Positions 18,901 to 26,648 of a stretch of 64,000 nucleotides of DNA are shown here, piece by piece; within the stretch, counting starts at the first letter, position 1; each line of letters begins with the position of its first letter. The translations under genes and the position numbers were made by a program. A model generated the notes under the pieces. That model had not been told where the DNA came from. It saw only the letters and a program-made list of their open reading frames with translations, and did not search any database. This stretch comes from JAOTZA01 sp965224065. GTDB taxonomy: Bacteria > Acidobacteriota > Thermoanaerobaculia > Multivoradales > JAHEKO01. The stretch lies in contig CBDCYF010000005.1 in NCBI GenBank assembly GCA_965224065.1, forward strand, positions 1,922,001 through 1,986,000, given 5' to 3'.

Positions 18901-19398
18901 AACCAGATCCCGGCGCTCGTAGCCATGCGAGAGGAGACGCTCGGCCAGATCTTCGAACGAAACCCGCGCGCCGGCGGAAAGCTCGACGACCCCGCGCGCA
19001 AAGGTCTCAGCGTTGGGGAGACGCCGAAACAACGCGCGCGGCGTGCACACCAGAGTGCGGCCGGATCCGCCGTGCACGCGATCCACCGCGACCGCCTCCT
19101 GGGCGCGCACCGACAGAGACGTCTCGCCACCTTGGTAGGGCGTCAGGGAAGGCGTGGCGAAGAAGTCGCCGTCAGCGCCCAGCAGCTCGAGAGCCTGTGT
19201 CCAGGCCAGGGCCTCGGATTCGTGTGGCACCACAACCAGGAGAGGCCGGCTCAGGTCGGCCGCCAGCAGCTCGGCGATCCAGGCAGCGGCAGGGACCGGA
19301 AGCCGTCCGACGTCGCCCAGTGTCTCGGCGAGCGACCGGTAGGGGGCGCTTTCGCGCAGCCGCCCGGACAACTCGAGCCACGGCTCCCGCAAAGGCAT
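15910..19398 (-). CDS. mfd: Transcription-repair coupling factor Mfd
   Basis: DNA translocase that removes stalled RNA polymerase and recruits UvrA. The 1162-residue product has the full architecture. A UvrB-like N-terminal part (TPSLTPYQGGETSLS) comes first, then a CarD-type RNA-polymerase-interacting domain near 470 (LKVGDFVVHEDHGIGQFVGL). A RecG-like helicase follows with Walker A GDVGFGKTEVAM (about 645-656) and DEEQRFGV (about 746), then YYVHNRV and QLRGRVGRS, and a C-terminal TRCF domain. It is divergent from the antiporter gene and heads a minus-strand group with the two foldases. Confidence 0.97.
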   Translation of the reverse strand: MPLREPWLELSGRLRESAPYRSLAETLGDVGRLPVPAAAWIAELLAADLSRPLLVVVPHESEALAWTQALELLGADGDFFATPSLTPYQGGETSLSVRAQEAVAVDRVHGGSGRTLVCTPRALFRRLPNAETFARGVVELSAGARVSFEDLAERLLSHGYERRDLVVEVGEFAVRGGVFDVFSPGNKAPLRLDLFGDTIESVREFDPVDQRSREGVDRARVLPLSLFPAGVAEAERLADLLGQETSSPEAFKVLDELRQNGRFDGWENYLPLISPDATDLGELAGRDALRVVLDPEMALAEVDRHAADLDGDHRIRRDQGLLAPPPEAIEVPAERVREFLHRCDLAIGASPAAGRRPPDFGACATDVLHDQVPRFPREVETAWARGERFLFVGRAEHRRRFAALVDHYELDRDSGGRGSHGVRAIELVEGELDRGFRLPGAGLVVFSESQLFRPVPSPRRGRAPRYGVFLSGLRDLKVGDFVVHEDHGIGQFVGLRTLAATADTGPELPASLGPLAEREAAGDGEVMEILYHGGQTLLLPPSRLDLVQRYSGVEGATPRLDRLGGSSWVRTKEKVRAGMREMAVDLLRLYAEREVANGPAMPADDDLQTQFEAEFEHEPTEDQLEAIAAIKEDLASRRPMDRLLCGDVGFGKTEVAMRAAFKAVSAGYQVGVLAPTTILADQHFETFRNRFASFPVEIEMVSRFRSPAEIREITQRLGEGRIDILIGTHRLLSKDIRLPRLGLLVVDEEQRFGVAQKERLKELKKDVHVLAMTATPVPRTLQLSLAGVRDLSTIQMAPRDRMAVETSILPFSPELVREVVEYELDRGGQVYYVHNRVAGITELAARLREICPQARLVVGHGQLSEKELARRMHAFKRGEYDLLLATTIIENGIDIPNVNTMIVHRAHQFGLAQLYQLRGRVGRSSQLAYCYLLTEPERILSVESRRRLEAIQEFSELGSGFRVAARDLEIRGAGNLLGAEQSGHVAAVGLETYLKMLDETVRELRGEEIEDRPAAAIHLPVDAAIPADYLSDTNLRMDFYRRIAAAEASEEDLLAELRDRFGAPPPPVLRLLELGALKRHAEDLRIQSISSSGSGTGSKLQIRFRKDTRAEVERLIELVSSRDDLRFTPNGVLTIDKVPREALVSRAREVLQLVSPMSATVH

Positions 19399-19472
19399 CG
19401 CGACAGTTTACGCTGGTGTACGATAGGCCGTCTTTTTGACCACCATTGGACCACTCTGAAGCGGGGGGCTCG

Positions 19473-20882
19473 ATGCGACGCGCGATTCTCGGTCTCGTAC
19501 TCATCGGTTTGTGGCTGGCCTGGAGCGGCACTCTCGGAGGCGCGACGGACGCCGCGACCGAGACCGCCACCCCAACCGAAGCGCAATCCAGCGGGGACGA
19601 TCACGGGAGCGGCGACGACCACGGTGGTGGGCACCAGAGCCCGGTGACCCCCGTGCTGCTGGGAATCGTGATCATCCTGCTGGCCGCCAAGCTGGGCGGC
19701 GAGATCGCCGAGCGGGTCAGCCAACCGGCGGTGCTCGGCGAGCTCATCGCCGGAGTCGCCCTCGGCAATCTGGCCCTTCTCGGATGGCACCAGCTCGATT
19801 TTCTGGCGACCAACGAAGGCATCGCTATCCTGGCGGAGATCGGGGTCATCTTGCTGCTCTTCGAGGTCGGGCTCGAATCCAACGTGCGCGAGATGCTCTC
19901 GGTCGGCGCCTCCAGCCTGGCGGTGGCCGTGCTCGGAATCGTGGCGCCGTTTTTTCTAGGCTGGGGTGTGGCCGCCTGGCAGTTGCCCGACGAGAATGTC
20001 CTGGTGCACGTCTTTATCGGCGCCACGCTGTGCGCTACCAGCGTCGGCATTACCGCAAGGGTGCTCACCGACCTCGGGAAAGTCAGCACTCGGGAGGCCA
20101 AGATCGTTCTCGGCGCAGCCGTCATCGACGATGTCCTGGGCCTGGTGATCCTGGCGGTCTGTGCCGGTATCATCTCGGCCGCCAACACCGGTGGCGTGCT
20201 CGCCACAAGCGACGTGGCGATTATCGTCCTCAAGGCCACGGTCTTTCTGGTGGGCGCGATCCTAGTCGGCGGCTGGCTCTCCCCAAAGCTCTTTCGCATT
20301 GCCAGCCGGCTGCAGATCCGCGGGATGCTGCTGACCCTTGCGCTCGCCTTTTGCTTTCTTCTCTCCTATCTCGCCAACGTCATCGAGCTGGCGCCGATCG
20401 TCGGGGCCTTTGCCGCCGGCTTGATCCTGGACGAAGTTCACTACCGGGATTTTCTGGATCGCGGCGACCACTCGCTCGAAGATCTGATCCACCCGATCAA
20501 CACGTTTCTAGTACCGATTTTCTTTGTGCTGATGGGGATCAAGGTCGATCTGTCGACTTTTGGCCGGGTCGAGGTGCTCGGTTTCGCCGCCTTGCTGTCG
20601 GTCGCGGCGATCATCGGCAAGATGATCTGCGCCGGGGGGGTGCTCGAGAAGGGGCTCGACCGGACCTCGGTGGCCGTGGGCATGGTGCCGCGCGGCGAGG
20701 TCGGTTTGATCTTCGCCGGGATCGGCGCGTCGCTGGTTCTCCACGGAGAGCCGGTGATCAACAACTCGATCTTCTCGGCCGTGGTGATCATGGTGATCGT
20801 GACAACCCTGATCACGCCACCGGTTCTCAAGATCACCCTCGCCCGTGGCGACCGCGCCAAGGCGGCGGGCGAGAGCTCCTAA
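19473..20882 (+). CDS. CPA2-family cation/proton antiporter with exported His/Asp-rich N-terminus
   Basis: Likely Na+(or K+)/H+ exchanger of the KefB/NapA type. The 469-residue product carries a predicted signal peptide, then a short HDG-rich segment (SSGDDHGSGDDHGGGHQ), then about 12 membrane helices. Family features include LAEIGVILLLFEVGLESN, the paired aspartates in AAVIDDVLGLVIL, and MVPRGEVGLIFAGIG. No RCK/TrkA domain follows. The ATG at 19473 is preceded by a GGGGGG ribosome site; an upstream in-frame ATG at 19446 gives a poorer signal peptide. The ion carried cannot be told from sequence. Confidence 0.88.
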   Translation: MRRAILGLVLIGLWLAWSGTLGGATDAATETATPTEAQSSGDDHGSGDDHGGGHQSPVTPVLLGIVIILLAAKLGGEIAERVSQPAVLGELIAGVALGNLALLGWHQLDFLATNEGIAILAEIGVILLLFEVGLESNVREMLSVGASSLAVAVLGIVAPFFLGWGVAAWQLPDENVLVHVFIGATLCATSVGITARVLTDLGKVSTREAKIVLGAAVIDDVLGLVILAVCAGIISAANTGGVLATSDVAIIVLKATVFLVGAILVGGWLSPKLFRIASRLQIRGMLLTLALAFCFLLSYLANVIELAPIVGAFAAGLILDEVHYRDFLDRGDHSLEDLIHPINTFLVPIFFVLMGIKVDLSTFGRVEVLGFAALLSVAAIIGKMICAGGVLEKGLDRTSVAVGMVPRGEVGLIFAGIGASLVLHGEPVINNSIFSAVVIMVIVTTLITPPVLKITLARGDRAKAAGESS

Positions 20883-20895
20883 GAGCGCCTTCGAC

Positions 20896-21204
20896 TCACT
20901 CGACCGGCGGACCCGGCGGAACCAGGACGATGACGTCCTCGGGAAGTACCAGTCCGAGCTCTTCGCGCGCCAGCCGTTCGAGAGTGGCCGCGTCGGTCCT
21001 GACCAGCTCCATACCTTGGCGCAGGCTCTCCGAGCGCTCGCGGCTTTTTTCCAGACTGTCGACGAGCATCGTTTCGCGCGCCCGCACTTTCTGCAATTCG
21101 CCGTAGCTCCGCGCTCCGGCCACGGCGAGGGCCGCGACCATTACCACGGCGGCAACGACCAACAGCGACCGGAAGGACCCGGAGCGCTGAGGCGACTCGA
21201 TCAC
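20896..21204 (-). CDS. ftsB: FtsB/DivIC-type septum formation initiator
   Basis: Small bitopic divisome protein, 102 residues, with a short N-terminus, a membrane helix (about 12-30) and a periplasmic coiled coil. The family ending is present (LERLAREELGLVLPEDVIVLVP). The GTG start overlaps the eno stop as GTGA. The eno-ftsB arrangement is conserved in many bacteria and supports the call. Expected to form a complex with the FtsL and FtsQ encoded in the same window. Confidence 0.88.
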   Translation of the reverse strand: MIESPQRSGSFRSLLVVAAVVMVAALAVAGARSYGELQKVRARETMLVDSLEKSRERSESLRQGMELVRTDAATLERLAREELGLVLPEDVIVLVPPGPPVE

Positions 21205-22493
21205 CGTTGTCGCGGGAAGGCACTCGGACCGGGGTACGACCCGGCGCCTTCGAGCTCCTCTTCGATTCGAAGCAGGCGATTGTATTTGGCGACGCGGTCG
21301 CTGCGGCAGGGGGCACCGGTCTTGATCTGCCCCACCCGTGTGGCGACGGCCAGGTCGGCAATCGTCGTGTCCTCGGTCTCACCCGAGCGATGGCTGATGA
21401 CGTTGGCGTAGCCGTTGGTCTTGGCCAGCTCGACCGCCTCGAGGGTTTCGGTCAACGTGCCGATCTGGTTGAGCTTGACCAACAGCGCGTTGGCCACGCC
21501 TTCGCGGATTCCTCGCGAGAGGATCTCGGTATTGGTGACAAAGAGGTCATCACCCACGAGCTGGACTCTGGAGCCAAGCCGCTCGGTCAGTAGCTTCCAG
21601 CCCTCCCAATCACCTTCCGAGAGACCGTCTTCGATCGAAACCAACGGGTACGCCCCGACCCACTCCTCGTACAGATCCACAAGATCCGAGGCCGCCAGGC
21701 CCGACTTGCCCTCCCCGGCGAGATCGTAGCCGGCCCCCCCGTTTCCGCCTGCAAACTCGCTCGCCGCGACGTCGAGTGCCAGCGCGATGTCCTTTCCTGG
21801 CTCGAGGCCGGCGGCCTCGATCGCCGCCACCAGCAGGTCGAGGGCTTCTCGGTTGCTCTTGAGATTGGGGGCAAACCCGCCCTCGTCTCCGATCGCGGTC
21901 GAAAGCCCGCTTTTCTTCAGCACGCCCTTGAGGCGATGGTAGATCTCGGTGCCGGCGCGAAGCGCCTCGGCAAAGCTCTCCTGGCCGACCGGGACCAGCA
22001 TGAACTCCTGGATGTCCACGGAGTTGTCGGCGTGGGCGCCGCCATTGAGCACGTTGAGCATCGGCACCGGCATCACGGTGGCCTGTGGCCCTCCAAGGTA
22101 CGCGTAGAGCGGCAACGCGCAGGCCTCGGCGGCGGCCTTGGCAATCGCCAGTGAGACGCCCAACATGGCATTGGCACCGAGCCGGCTCTTGTCGGGTGTG
22201 CCGTCGATTTCGATCAACGTGCGGTCGATCAGGCCCTGGTCACGGGCATCCATCCCGGTCAGCTCGGTGGCCAGCTCTCCGTTGATGTTGGCGACCGCCT
22301 GCTGCACGCCCTTCCCAAGGTAGCGCTCGCCGCCGTCGCGGAGCTCGAGCGCTTCGCGGCTCCCTGTGGAGGCGCCGGACGGCACCGCGGCCCTTCCCAT
22401 GGCGCCGCCGCCGAGGAAGCAATCCGCTTCCAAGGTCGGGTTACCGCGCGAGTCCAGGATCTCGCGGGCTCGCAGTTCTTCGATCTCAAACAT
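21201..22493 (-). CDS. eno: Enolase
   Basis: Glycolytic 2-phosphoglycerate dehydratase, cytoplasmic and Mg2+-dependent. The 430-residue product is full length, with AREILDSRGNPTLE at the N-terminus, PSGASTGSREALELRDG, GDEGGFAPNLKSN, SIEDGLSEGDWEGW, GDDLFVTN, LVKLNQIGTLTETL (containing the catalytic lysine) and SHRSGETEDTTIADLAVA. It precedes ftsB with a 4-bp overlap. Confidence 0.98.
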   Translation of the reverse strand: MFEIEELRAREILDSRGNPTLEADCFLGGGAMGRAAVPSGASTGSREALELRDGGERYLGKGVQQAVANINGELATELTGMDARDQGLIDRTLIEIDGTPDKSRLGANAMLGVSLAIAKAAAEACALPLYAYLGGPQATVMPVPMLNVLNGGAHADNSVDIQEFMLVPVGQESFAEALRAGTEIYHRLKGVLKKSGLSTAIGDEGGFAPNLKSNREALDLLVAAIEAAGLEPGKDIALALDVAASEFAGGNGGAGYDLAGEGKSGLAASDLVDLYEEWVGAYPLVSIEDGLSEGDWEGWKLLTERLGSRVQLVGDDLFVTNTEILSRGIREGVANALLVKLNQIGTLTETLEAVELAKTNGYANVISHRSGETEDTTIADLAVATRVGQIKTGAPCRSDRVAKYNRLLRIEEELEGAGSYPGPSAFPRQR

Positions 22494-23182
22494 GGGCGCG
22501 CCACGCGGACCGGTCCGGGCGGCGCCGTAAGACTAGCGGGAAACCCCTCTCCCCCTCAAGGAGTACCGGATCCACTAGTACTCAGTCCACAACGCATTCC
22601 TCTCCTCATTGGTGGTTTTGGTTGGCAGCTCTGTCCTCTCGAAGACCGGCTCATGGCCCGCATCTACCGCCAGAACTCATCGAGCTAGGGTGCTATGAAG
22701 ACCGGGTTGGGACCGACGACACGGCTCGTCCCTTCGCGAGCGCCCGCAGCCGCACGCTCGCGATTTGGTCCTCGCTTTGCGGGCGATTCGCCGGTCTCGA
22801 CTCGGACAGAGTCTGCCAACCCAGACCGGCGGTCCGGCTTCGAATCCGGGAAACGTTTCTCACAAATAGCGAATCAGAAATGTTACAAAACCCACTTCGC
22901 TAGTTGGGCCCTGGCGCGACGGAGCGAGTCGGAGGATCCGACAGGGCCGTTTGACCGAGCGCATGAGCAGGAGCTCGGAAGTCTGGTCCCGATCCGGCGC
23001 GAGGGAAACCGAGGCGCGCGCTTTCGCGCCAGTGCTTTCAGGGTTCGACGGTCGACGCTACGGAGTCCGAGTAGCGCGCGCCGTGCCCTGTGGAGACTCC
23101 GACCGGTCCGTACATTGACACCGTCAGGCGGATATGGAACGATCCCTGCCCCCGGGCAAGCGCCCGGGCCTTGAAAAACTGG
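22494..23182. other. Gene-free 0.7-kb region with several strong stem-loops
   Basis: No convincing protein gene is seen on either strand; two open frames (22622-22903 and 22695-23174) have arginine/serine-rich shadow-type translations. The right half is rich in inverted repeats. A nested hairpin pairs 22907-22912 with 22943-22948 around an inner stem 22928-22933/22937-22942. Two mutually exclusive stems follow: 23056-23061/23071-23076 and 23061-23067/23095-23101. An A-rich patch (22870-22890) precedes the first. The left part probably holds the eno promoter. An undescribed structured RNA is possible but unproven. Confidence 0.4.
23115..23143 (+). promoter_or_regulatory. Probable sigma-70-type promoter of the initiator tRNA
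   Basis: A perfect -35 hexamer TTGACA (23115-23120) is followed after 17 bp by AACGAT (23138-23143), a weak -10. Transcription would begin near 23150, about 33 bp before the tRNA. The leader would contain a 7-bp hairpin, CCCGGGC-AAGC-GCCCGGG (23151-23168). The call rests on the -35 match and spacing. Confidence 0.5.
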
Positions 23183-23260
<78 letters not shown>

Positions 23261-23267
23261 CATTCTC

Positions 23268-23290
23268 CGGGGTCGTGTGACCCCGTTTTC
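23268..23290 (+). terminator. Intrinsic terminator after tRNA-fMet
   Basis: Perfect 7-bp stem CGGGGTC (23268-23274) / GACCCCG (23279-23285) with loop GTGT, followed by TTTTC. It starts 9 bp after the tRNA CCA end. Confidence 0.85.
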
Positions 23291-23365
23291 TGTTTCCGCG
23301 CGGCTACGAATTCGCGCGCCGAGCGGGTCGCCCGGAGCGGACTCCCAACACGCTAAGATTCCGCC

Positions 23366-23962
23366 ATGCCTCCGCTGGCCAGCGACCTGCACGCGCCGTC
23401 CTTGCTGATGGCCACGCCACAGGTCCTCGACCCTTTTTTTCAGCGCAGTGTGGTGCTGCTGCTGGGGCATACCGGTGAAGGGAGTTTTGGCTTCAATCTC
23501 AACCGGCCCACGACCGTGTCGGTCGCCGAGATCCTCGAGGGGATGGAGATTCCGTGGGCCGGGGACCCCGAGAGCCACGCCTATTTTGGCGGCCCGGTCC
23601 AGCCCCAGCTTGGGACGATCCTCTTCGAGCAAGCGTCCAAGGCGATTCTCGCGGACGTCGAGGGAACCTCTACCGAAGTCCATCCCGGAGTGTGGATGAC
23701 CCAGCACATCGACGATCTGACGCTTCTCGCCAGCACTCCCCCGCCCGGCTTTCGCCTTTACCTCGGATACGCCGGCTGGGGCGGCGGTCAACTGATTGAC
23801 GAGATCCTGCGCAACGACTGGATTCTGGGGCCGGTGAACGACGATCTCATTTTCGCCGACGACCCGGAGCCGATCTGGGAGCAAGCGCTGCGTGGGGTGG
23901 GCGTGGATCCCGGAACCTTGCCGTCGTGGACCCCCGACGACGGCGACGACGAGGCCAACTGA
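23366..23962 (+). CDS. YqgE/AlgH family protein (UPF0301)
   Basis: Member of a widespread bacterial family of unsettled biochemical role, originally linked to alginate regulation. The 198-residue product is full length. It has PSLLMATPQVLDPFFQRSVV at the start, then HTGEGSFGFNLNRPT, YFGGPVQP, and YLGYAGWGGGQLIDEI, all hallmarks. It has a short acidic C-terminal tail. It leads a plus-strand group with the next three genes. Confidence 0.93.
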   Translation: MPPLASDLHAPSLLMATPQVLDPFFQRSVVLLLGHTGEGSFGFNLNRPTTVSVAEILEGMEIPWAGDPESHAYFGGPVQPQLGTILFEQASKAILADVEGTSTEVHPGVWMTQHIDDLTLLASTPPPGFRLYLGYAGWGGGQLIDEILRNDWILGPVNDDLIFADDPEPIWEQALRGVGVDPGTLPSWTPDDGDDEAN

Positions 23963-23968
23963 GATTCC

Positions 23969-24313
23969 ATGCTGCGCACGGTCGCCCAATTGGCCCTGAA
24001 TGGACTCGGAGTATGGCTCGCGGCGCGACTCGTGCCCGGCATCGAATACCAGGGGGGCGTTCTCTATCTGCTGCTGACCGGCCTGGTGATCGGTTTGATC
24101 AATCTCTCTGTCAAACCGATCGCGACCCTATTTTCGATCCCGTTTATCGTGCTGACCCTGGGTCTGTTTTTTCTCGTCATCAACGGCGCCATGCTGATTC
24201 TCGCCAGCCTGGTTCTCAAGGGGCTGTCGATCCAGGGGTGTCTGCCGGCGATCCTGGGCGGGCTCGTGCTGGCGCTGTTTAACTGGGTCGTGCGAGCGTT
24301 CGGAGAATCGTGA
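23969..24313 (+). CDS. Phage holin family 4 / YvlD-like four-helix membrane protein
   Basis: Small integral membrane protein of 114 residues with four predicted helices. Its pattern LNGLGVWLAARLVPGIEYQG...LVIGLINLSVKPI...LGLFFLVINGAMLIL is that of the holin-superfamily-4 (YvlD) group. These are chromosomal and not evidence of a prophage; function is unknown. It starts 6 bp after yqgE and overlaps nth by 4 bp. Confidence 0.85.
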   Translation: MLRTVAQLALNGLGVWLAARLVPGIEYQGGVLYLLLTGLVIGLINLSVKPIATLFSIPFIVLTLGLFFLVINGAMLILASLVLKGLSIQGCLPAILGGLVLALFNWVVRAFGES

Positions 24314-24990
24314 CGACCGGACGGCTCACCCCCGCCAAGGTGCGCCGCGAGTCCAAACGGGCGCGGGGTAAGCGCACCGTGGAAGTCCTCACCCGGCTCC
24401 GCGGCGAGTATCCGGAGGCGCGGGTCGCCCTTCAACACTCGAGCCCGCTCGAGCTTCTGGTCGCGACGATTCTGTCGGCGCAGTGCACCGACAAACGTGT
24501 CAACGAGGTCACTCCGGCCCTTTTCCGCCGTTTCCCCACCGCAGCCGACTACGCCGACGCCCCGATCGGCGAGCTCGAAGAGATGGTCCGCTCCACCGGC
24601 TTTTTTCGCAACAAGGCACGCTCTCTCAAGGGGCTGGGGCAGGCGCTAATCGGCGAGCACGGAGGCGAGGTGCCCCGGACGATGAAGGAGCTCAACGCGC
24701 TGCCCGGGGTCGGGCGCAAGACCGCCAACGTCGTCCTCGGAAACGCTTTTGGGATCGACGAAGGAGTGGTCGTCGACACCCACGTGGGACGGATCTCCCG
24801 CAAGTTGGGGCTGACCGAGGAAAAGGACCCGGTCAAGGTGGAGCGGGACCTCATGCAGCTCGTGCCGCAAGATTCGTGGACGCTGTGGGCCCATTTGCTG
24901 ATCTTCCATGGGCGCTCGGTCTGCAAGGCCCGCAAGCCCGCCTGCGGAGACTGTGTGCTGCTGGATCTGTGCCCGTCGGCAGAGGTCTGA
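24310..24990 (+). CDS. nth: Endonuclease III (DNA glycosylase/AP lyase)
   Basis: Base-excision-repair enzyme for oxidised pyrimidines. The 226-residue product has the helix-hairpin-helix LPGVGRKTANVV (131-142) with catalytic lysine 137, the catalytic aspartate 156 in VVDTHVGR, and a [4Fe-4S] cluster set C205-x6-C212-x2-C215-x5-C221. The GTG start overlaps the previous stop codon as GTGA. All key residues are intact. Confidence 0.96.
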   Translation: MTTGRLTPAKVRRESKRARGKRTVEVLTRLRGEYPEARVALQHSSPLELLVATILSAQCTDKRVNEVTPALFRRFPTAADYADAPIGELEEMVRSTGFFRNKARSLKGLGQALIGEHGGEVPRTMKELNALPGVGRKTANVVLGNAFGIDEGVVVDTHVGRISRKLGLTEEKDPVKVERDLMQLVPQDSWTLWAHLLIFHGRSVCKARKPACGDCVLLDLCPSAEV

Positions 24991-25029
24991 TCGAGGCCAC
25001 CGGAGTATCGGCGCACTGGCGCACCAGCG

Positions 25030-25779
25030 ATGAACGAGGCCACACGCAGAAAGACCGCGGTCGTCACCGGCGCCAGCGCCGGGATCGGCGCCGCCACCGC
25101 CGCGGCACTCGCCACCTCGGGCTTCGACGTCATTCTCGGCGCCCGCCGGCTGGACAAGCTCGAAACCGTGGCGCGCTCGACCGGCGGCACTGCCCGGCCG
25201 CTCGACGTCACATCGCCGGAGAGCGTCGAGGCATTTGCGGCCGCCTGCCCGGACACCGTCGACCTGCTGGTCAACAATGCCGGCGGCGCCTTGGGTCTCG
25301 AGCCGATCGAGGAATCGAGCGATGCCGACTGGCGCGCGATGTGGGAGGCCAACGTGCTGGGTGTCGCCCGCATGACCCGCGCGTTGCTTCCGGCACTGAG
25401 AAGGGCGCCCAGGGCCCACGTCGTCGTCGTCGGCTCGATCGCCGGGTTCGAGACCTATGCGGGTGGCGCTGGCTACACGGCCAGCAAACACGGTGTGCGC
25501 GCCGTGACCCGGACGCTCAGGCTGGAGCTGCTCGGTGAGCCGATCCGGGTGACCGAGATCTGCCCCGGGATAACCGAGACCGAGTTCTCGCTGGTTCGGT
25601 TCCGCGGCGACCGGGACCGCGCGGAGGCGGTGTACGAGGGTCTCGAGCCGCTGACGGGCGAAGATGTCGCCGATTGCATCGTGTGGGCGGCGACCCGTCC
25701 GGCGCACGTCAACATCGACGAGATCGTCGTGCGGCCGCTGGACCAGGCGACCGCGACCAAAGTGCACCGACAGCCTTGA
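25030..25779 (+). CDS. Short-chain dehydrogenase/reductase (YdfG-like)
   Basis: Classical NAD(P)-dependent SDR, 249 residues. It has the cofactor loop TGASAGIG (13-20), NNAG (82-85), catalytic S136, Y149 and K153 (YTASK), and ICPGITETEF. The closest well-known pattern is YdfG-type NADP 3-hydroxy acid/serine dehydrogenase (INIDEIVVRP-like C-terminus, here VNIDEIVVRPLDQ). The substrate is inferred only. It starts 39 bp after nth and is the last gene before the repeat region. Confidence 0.88.
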   Translation: MNEATRRKTAVVTGASAGIGAATAAALATSGFDVILGARRLDKLETVARSTGGTARPLDVTSPESVEAFAAACPDTVDLLVNNAGGALGLEPIEESSDADWRAMWEANVLGVARMTRALLPALRRAPRAHVVVVGSIAGFETYAGGAGYTASKHGVRAVTRTLRLELLGEPIRVTEICPGITETEFSLVRFRGDRDRAEAVYEGLEPLTGEDVADCIVWAATRPAHVNIDEIVVRPLDQATATKVHRQP

Positions 25780-25840
25780 AGCGGCTGGCGACTCCGCCAG
25801 CCGTGGTGGTGTCATCACCGTCGATCGGCCGGCAGGGCGC

Positions 25841-25950
25841 CGGCCGCCTCAGACGTGTAGGGGCGGGGCTTGCCCCCGCCCGCCGCATCCGCGCATCGGC
25901 GCATCGGCGCATCGGCAACCACGGGCCGGGACAAGCCCGGCCCCTACAAC
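25841..25950. repeat. MITE-like palindromic repeat, copy 1 (110 bp)
   Basis: Begins CGGCCGCCTCAGACG and contains TGTAGGGGCGGGGC near one end and GCCCGGCCCCTACA at the other; TGTAGGGGC and GCCCCTACA are inverted repeats. Each arm is itself a GC palindrome. In the middle are three tandem copies of the octamer GCATCGGC. Intergenic repeats of this GTAGGGGC...GCCCCTAC type occur in many bacterial genomes; no coding function is seen. Confidence 0.85.
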
Positions 25951-26025
25951 TGGAGCTAAGCGACGAACGTTCCTAAAGTTCCCGTGCGCGCGGAGAGAAA
26001 TGTCCACCCAGAACGATGGACCGCC

Positions 26026-26127
26026 CGGCCGCCTCAGACGTGTAGGGGCGGGGCTTGCCCCCGCCCGCCGCATCCGCGCATCGGCGCATCGGCAACCACG
26101 GGCCGGGACAAGCCCGGCCCGTACAAC
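26026..26127. repeat. MITE-like palindromic repeat, copy 2 (102 bp)
   Basis: Near-identical to the copy at 25841 in the same orientation, but with only two GCATCGGC octamers, which accounts for the 8-bp length difference, and GTACAAC instead of CTACAAC at the end. About 75 bp of unrelated DNA separates the copies. It ends about 50 bp before the end of dut. Confidence 0.85.
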
Positions 26128-26177
26128 ATGAGTAGTGGCGTCGCCACCATCGCTCCGCCGCCGAGGACGCCGGCCGC

Positions 26178-26642
26178 TCAGTCCCGCCCGCTCGATCCAA
26201 AGCCGCCGGCACCGCGATCGGTCTCCGCGGTCGATTCGACCTCGACCCATTGCACTTCCGGAACCTGTGTCAGCAGAAGCTGTGCGATGCGGTCCCCGCG
26301 GCGAACCGTAAGCGACTCCTCGCCGAGGTTGATCAGAAGAACCTGCACCTCGCCACGGTAGTCGCTGTCGATCGTTCCCGGTGAGTTGGTGAGCGTGACG
26401 CCGTAGCGGTCGGCGAGACCGCTGCGCGGCCGCACCTGACCCTCCCAGCCCTCGGGGATCTCCAGCACCAGCCCCGTAGGAACACGCGCCCGGCGGCCCG
26501 GGGCGAGCTCGAGCTCGTCTTCGACCGCTGCCCGCAGATCGAGCCCGGCGCTGCCCGGCGAGGCGGTCTCCGGGAGTGCGAGCCCTCGGGCGTGCTCCAG
26601 ACGGCGCACTCGGACCTCCAGATGTGGTCGATCGACCGTCAC
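26178..26642 (-). CDS. dut: Deoxyuridine 5'-triphosphate nucleotidohydrolase
   Basis: Homotrimeric dUTPase that hydrolyses dUTP to dUMP and pyrophosphate. The 154-residue product has the five family motifs in order: AGLDLRA, RSGLA, GTIDSDYRGEV, GDRIAQLLL and the C-terminal RGAGGFGSSG. The GTG start lies 6 bp after the last pseudopilin gene, so it appears to be carried at the end of the secretion operon though its function is unrelated. Confidence 0.96.
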   Translation of the reverse strand: MTVDRPHLEVRVRRLEHARGLALPETASPGSAGLDLRAAVEDELELAPGRRARVPTGLVLEIPEGWEGQVRPRSGLADRYGVTLTNSPGTIDSDYRGEVQVLLINLGEESLTVRRGDRIAQLLLTQVPEVQWVEVESTAETDRGAGGFGSSGRD

Positions 26643-26648
26643 GGGCTG

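Noticed and set aside
22568..22580. GGATCCACTAGT, matching a cloning-vector polylinker (BamHI-SpeI)
   Set aside because: Only 12 bp; flanking bases do not continue a vector sequence and it lies in a natural inverted repeat GAGTAC...GTACTC, so chance is the better explanation.
22695..23174. Open frame of 159 codons before the tRNA
   Set aside because: Arg/Ser/Pro-rich, no recognisable domain, runs across the likely tRNA promoter and stem-loops.
23969..24313. Holin-family protein as a sign of prophage
   Set aside because: This holin superfamily 4/YvlD group is chromosomal and no phage genes are nearby.
25841..26127. Short tandem octamers and duplicated unit as a possible CRISPR array
   Set aside because: Units are 8 bp with no unique spacers, and the larger repeat occurs only twice with inverted-repeat ends.
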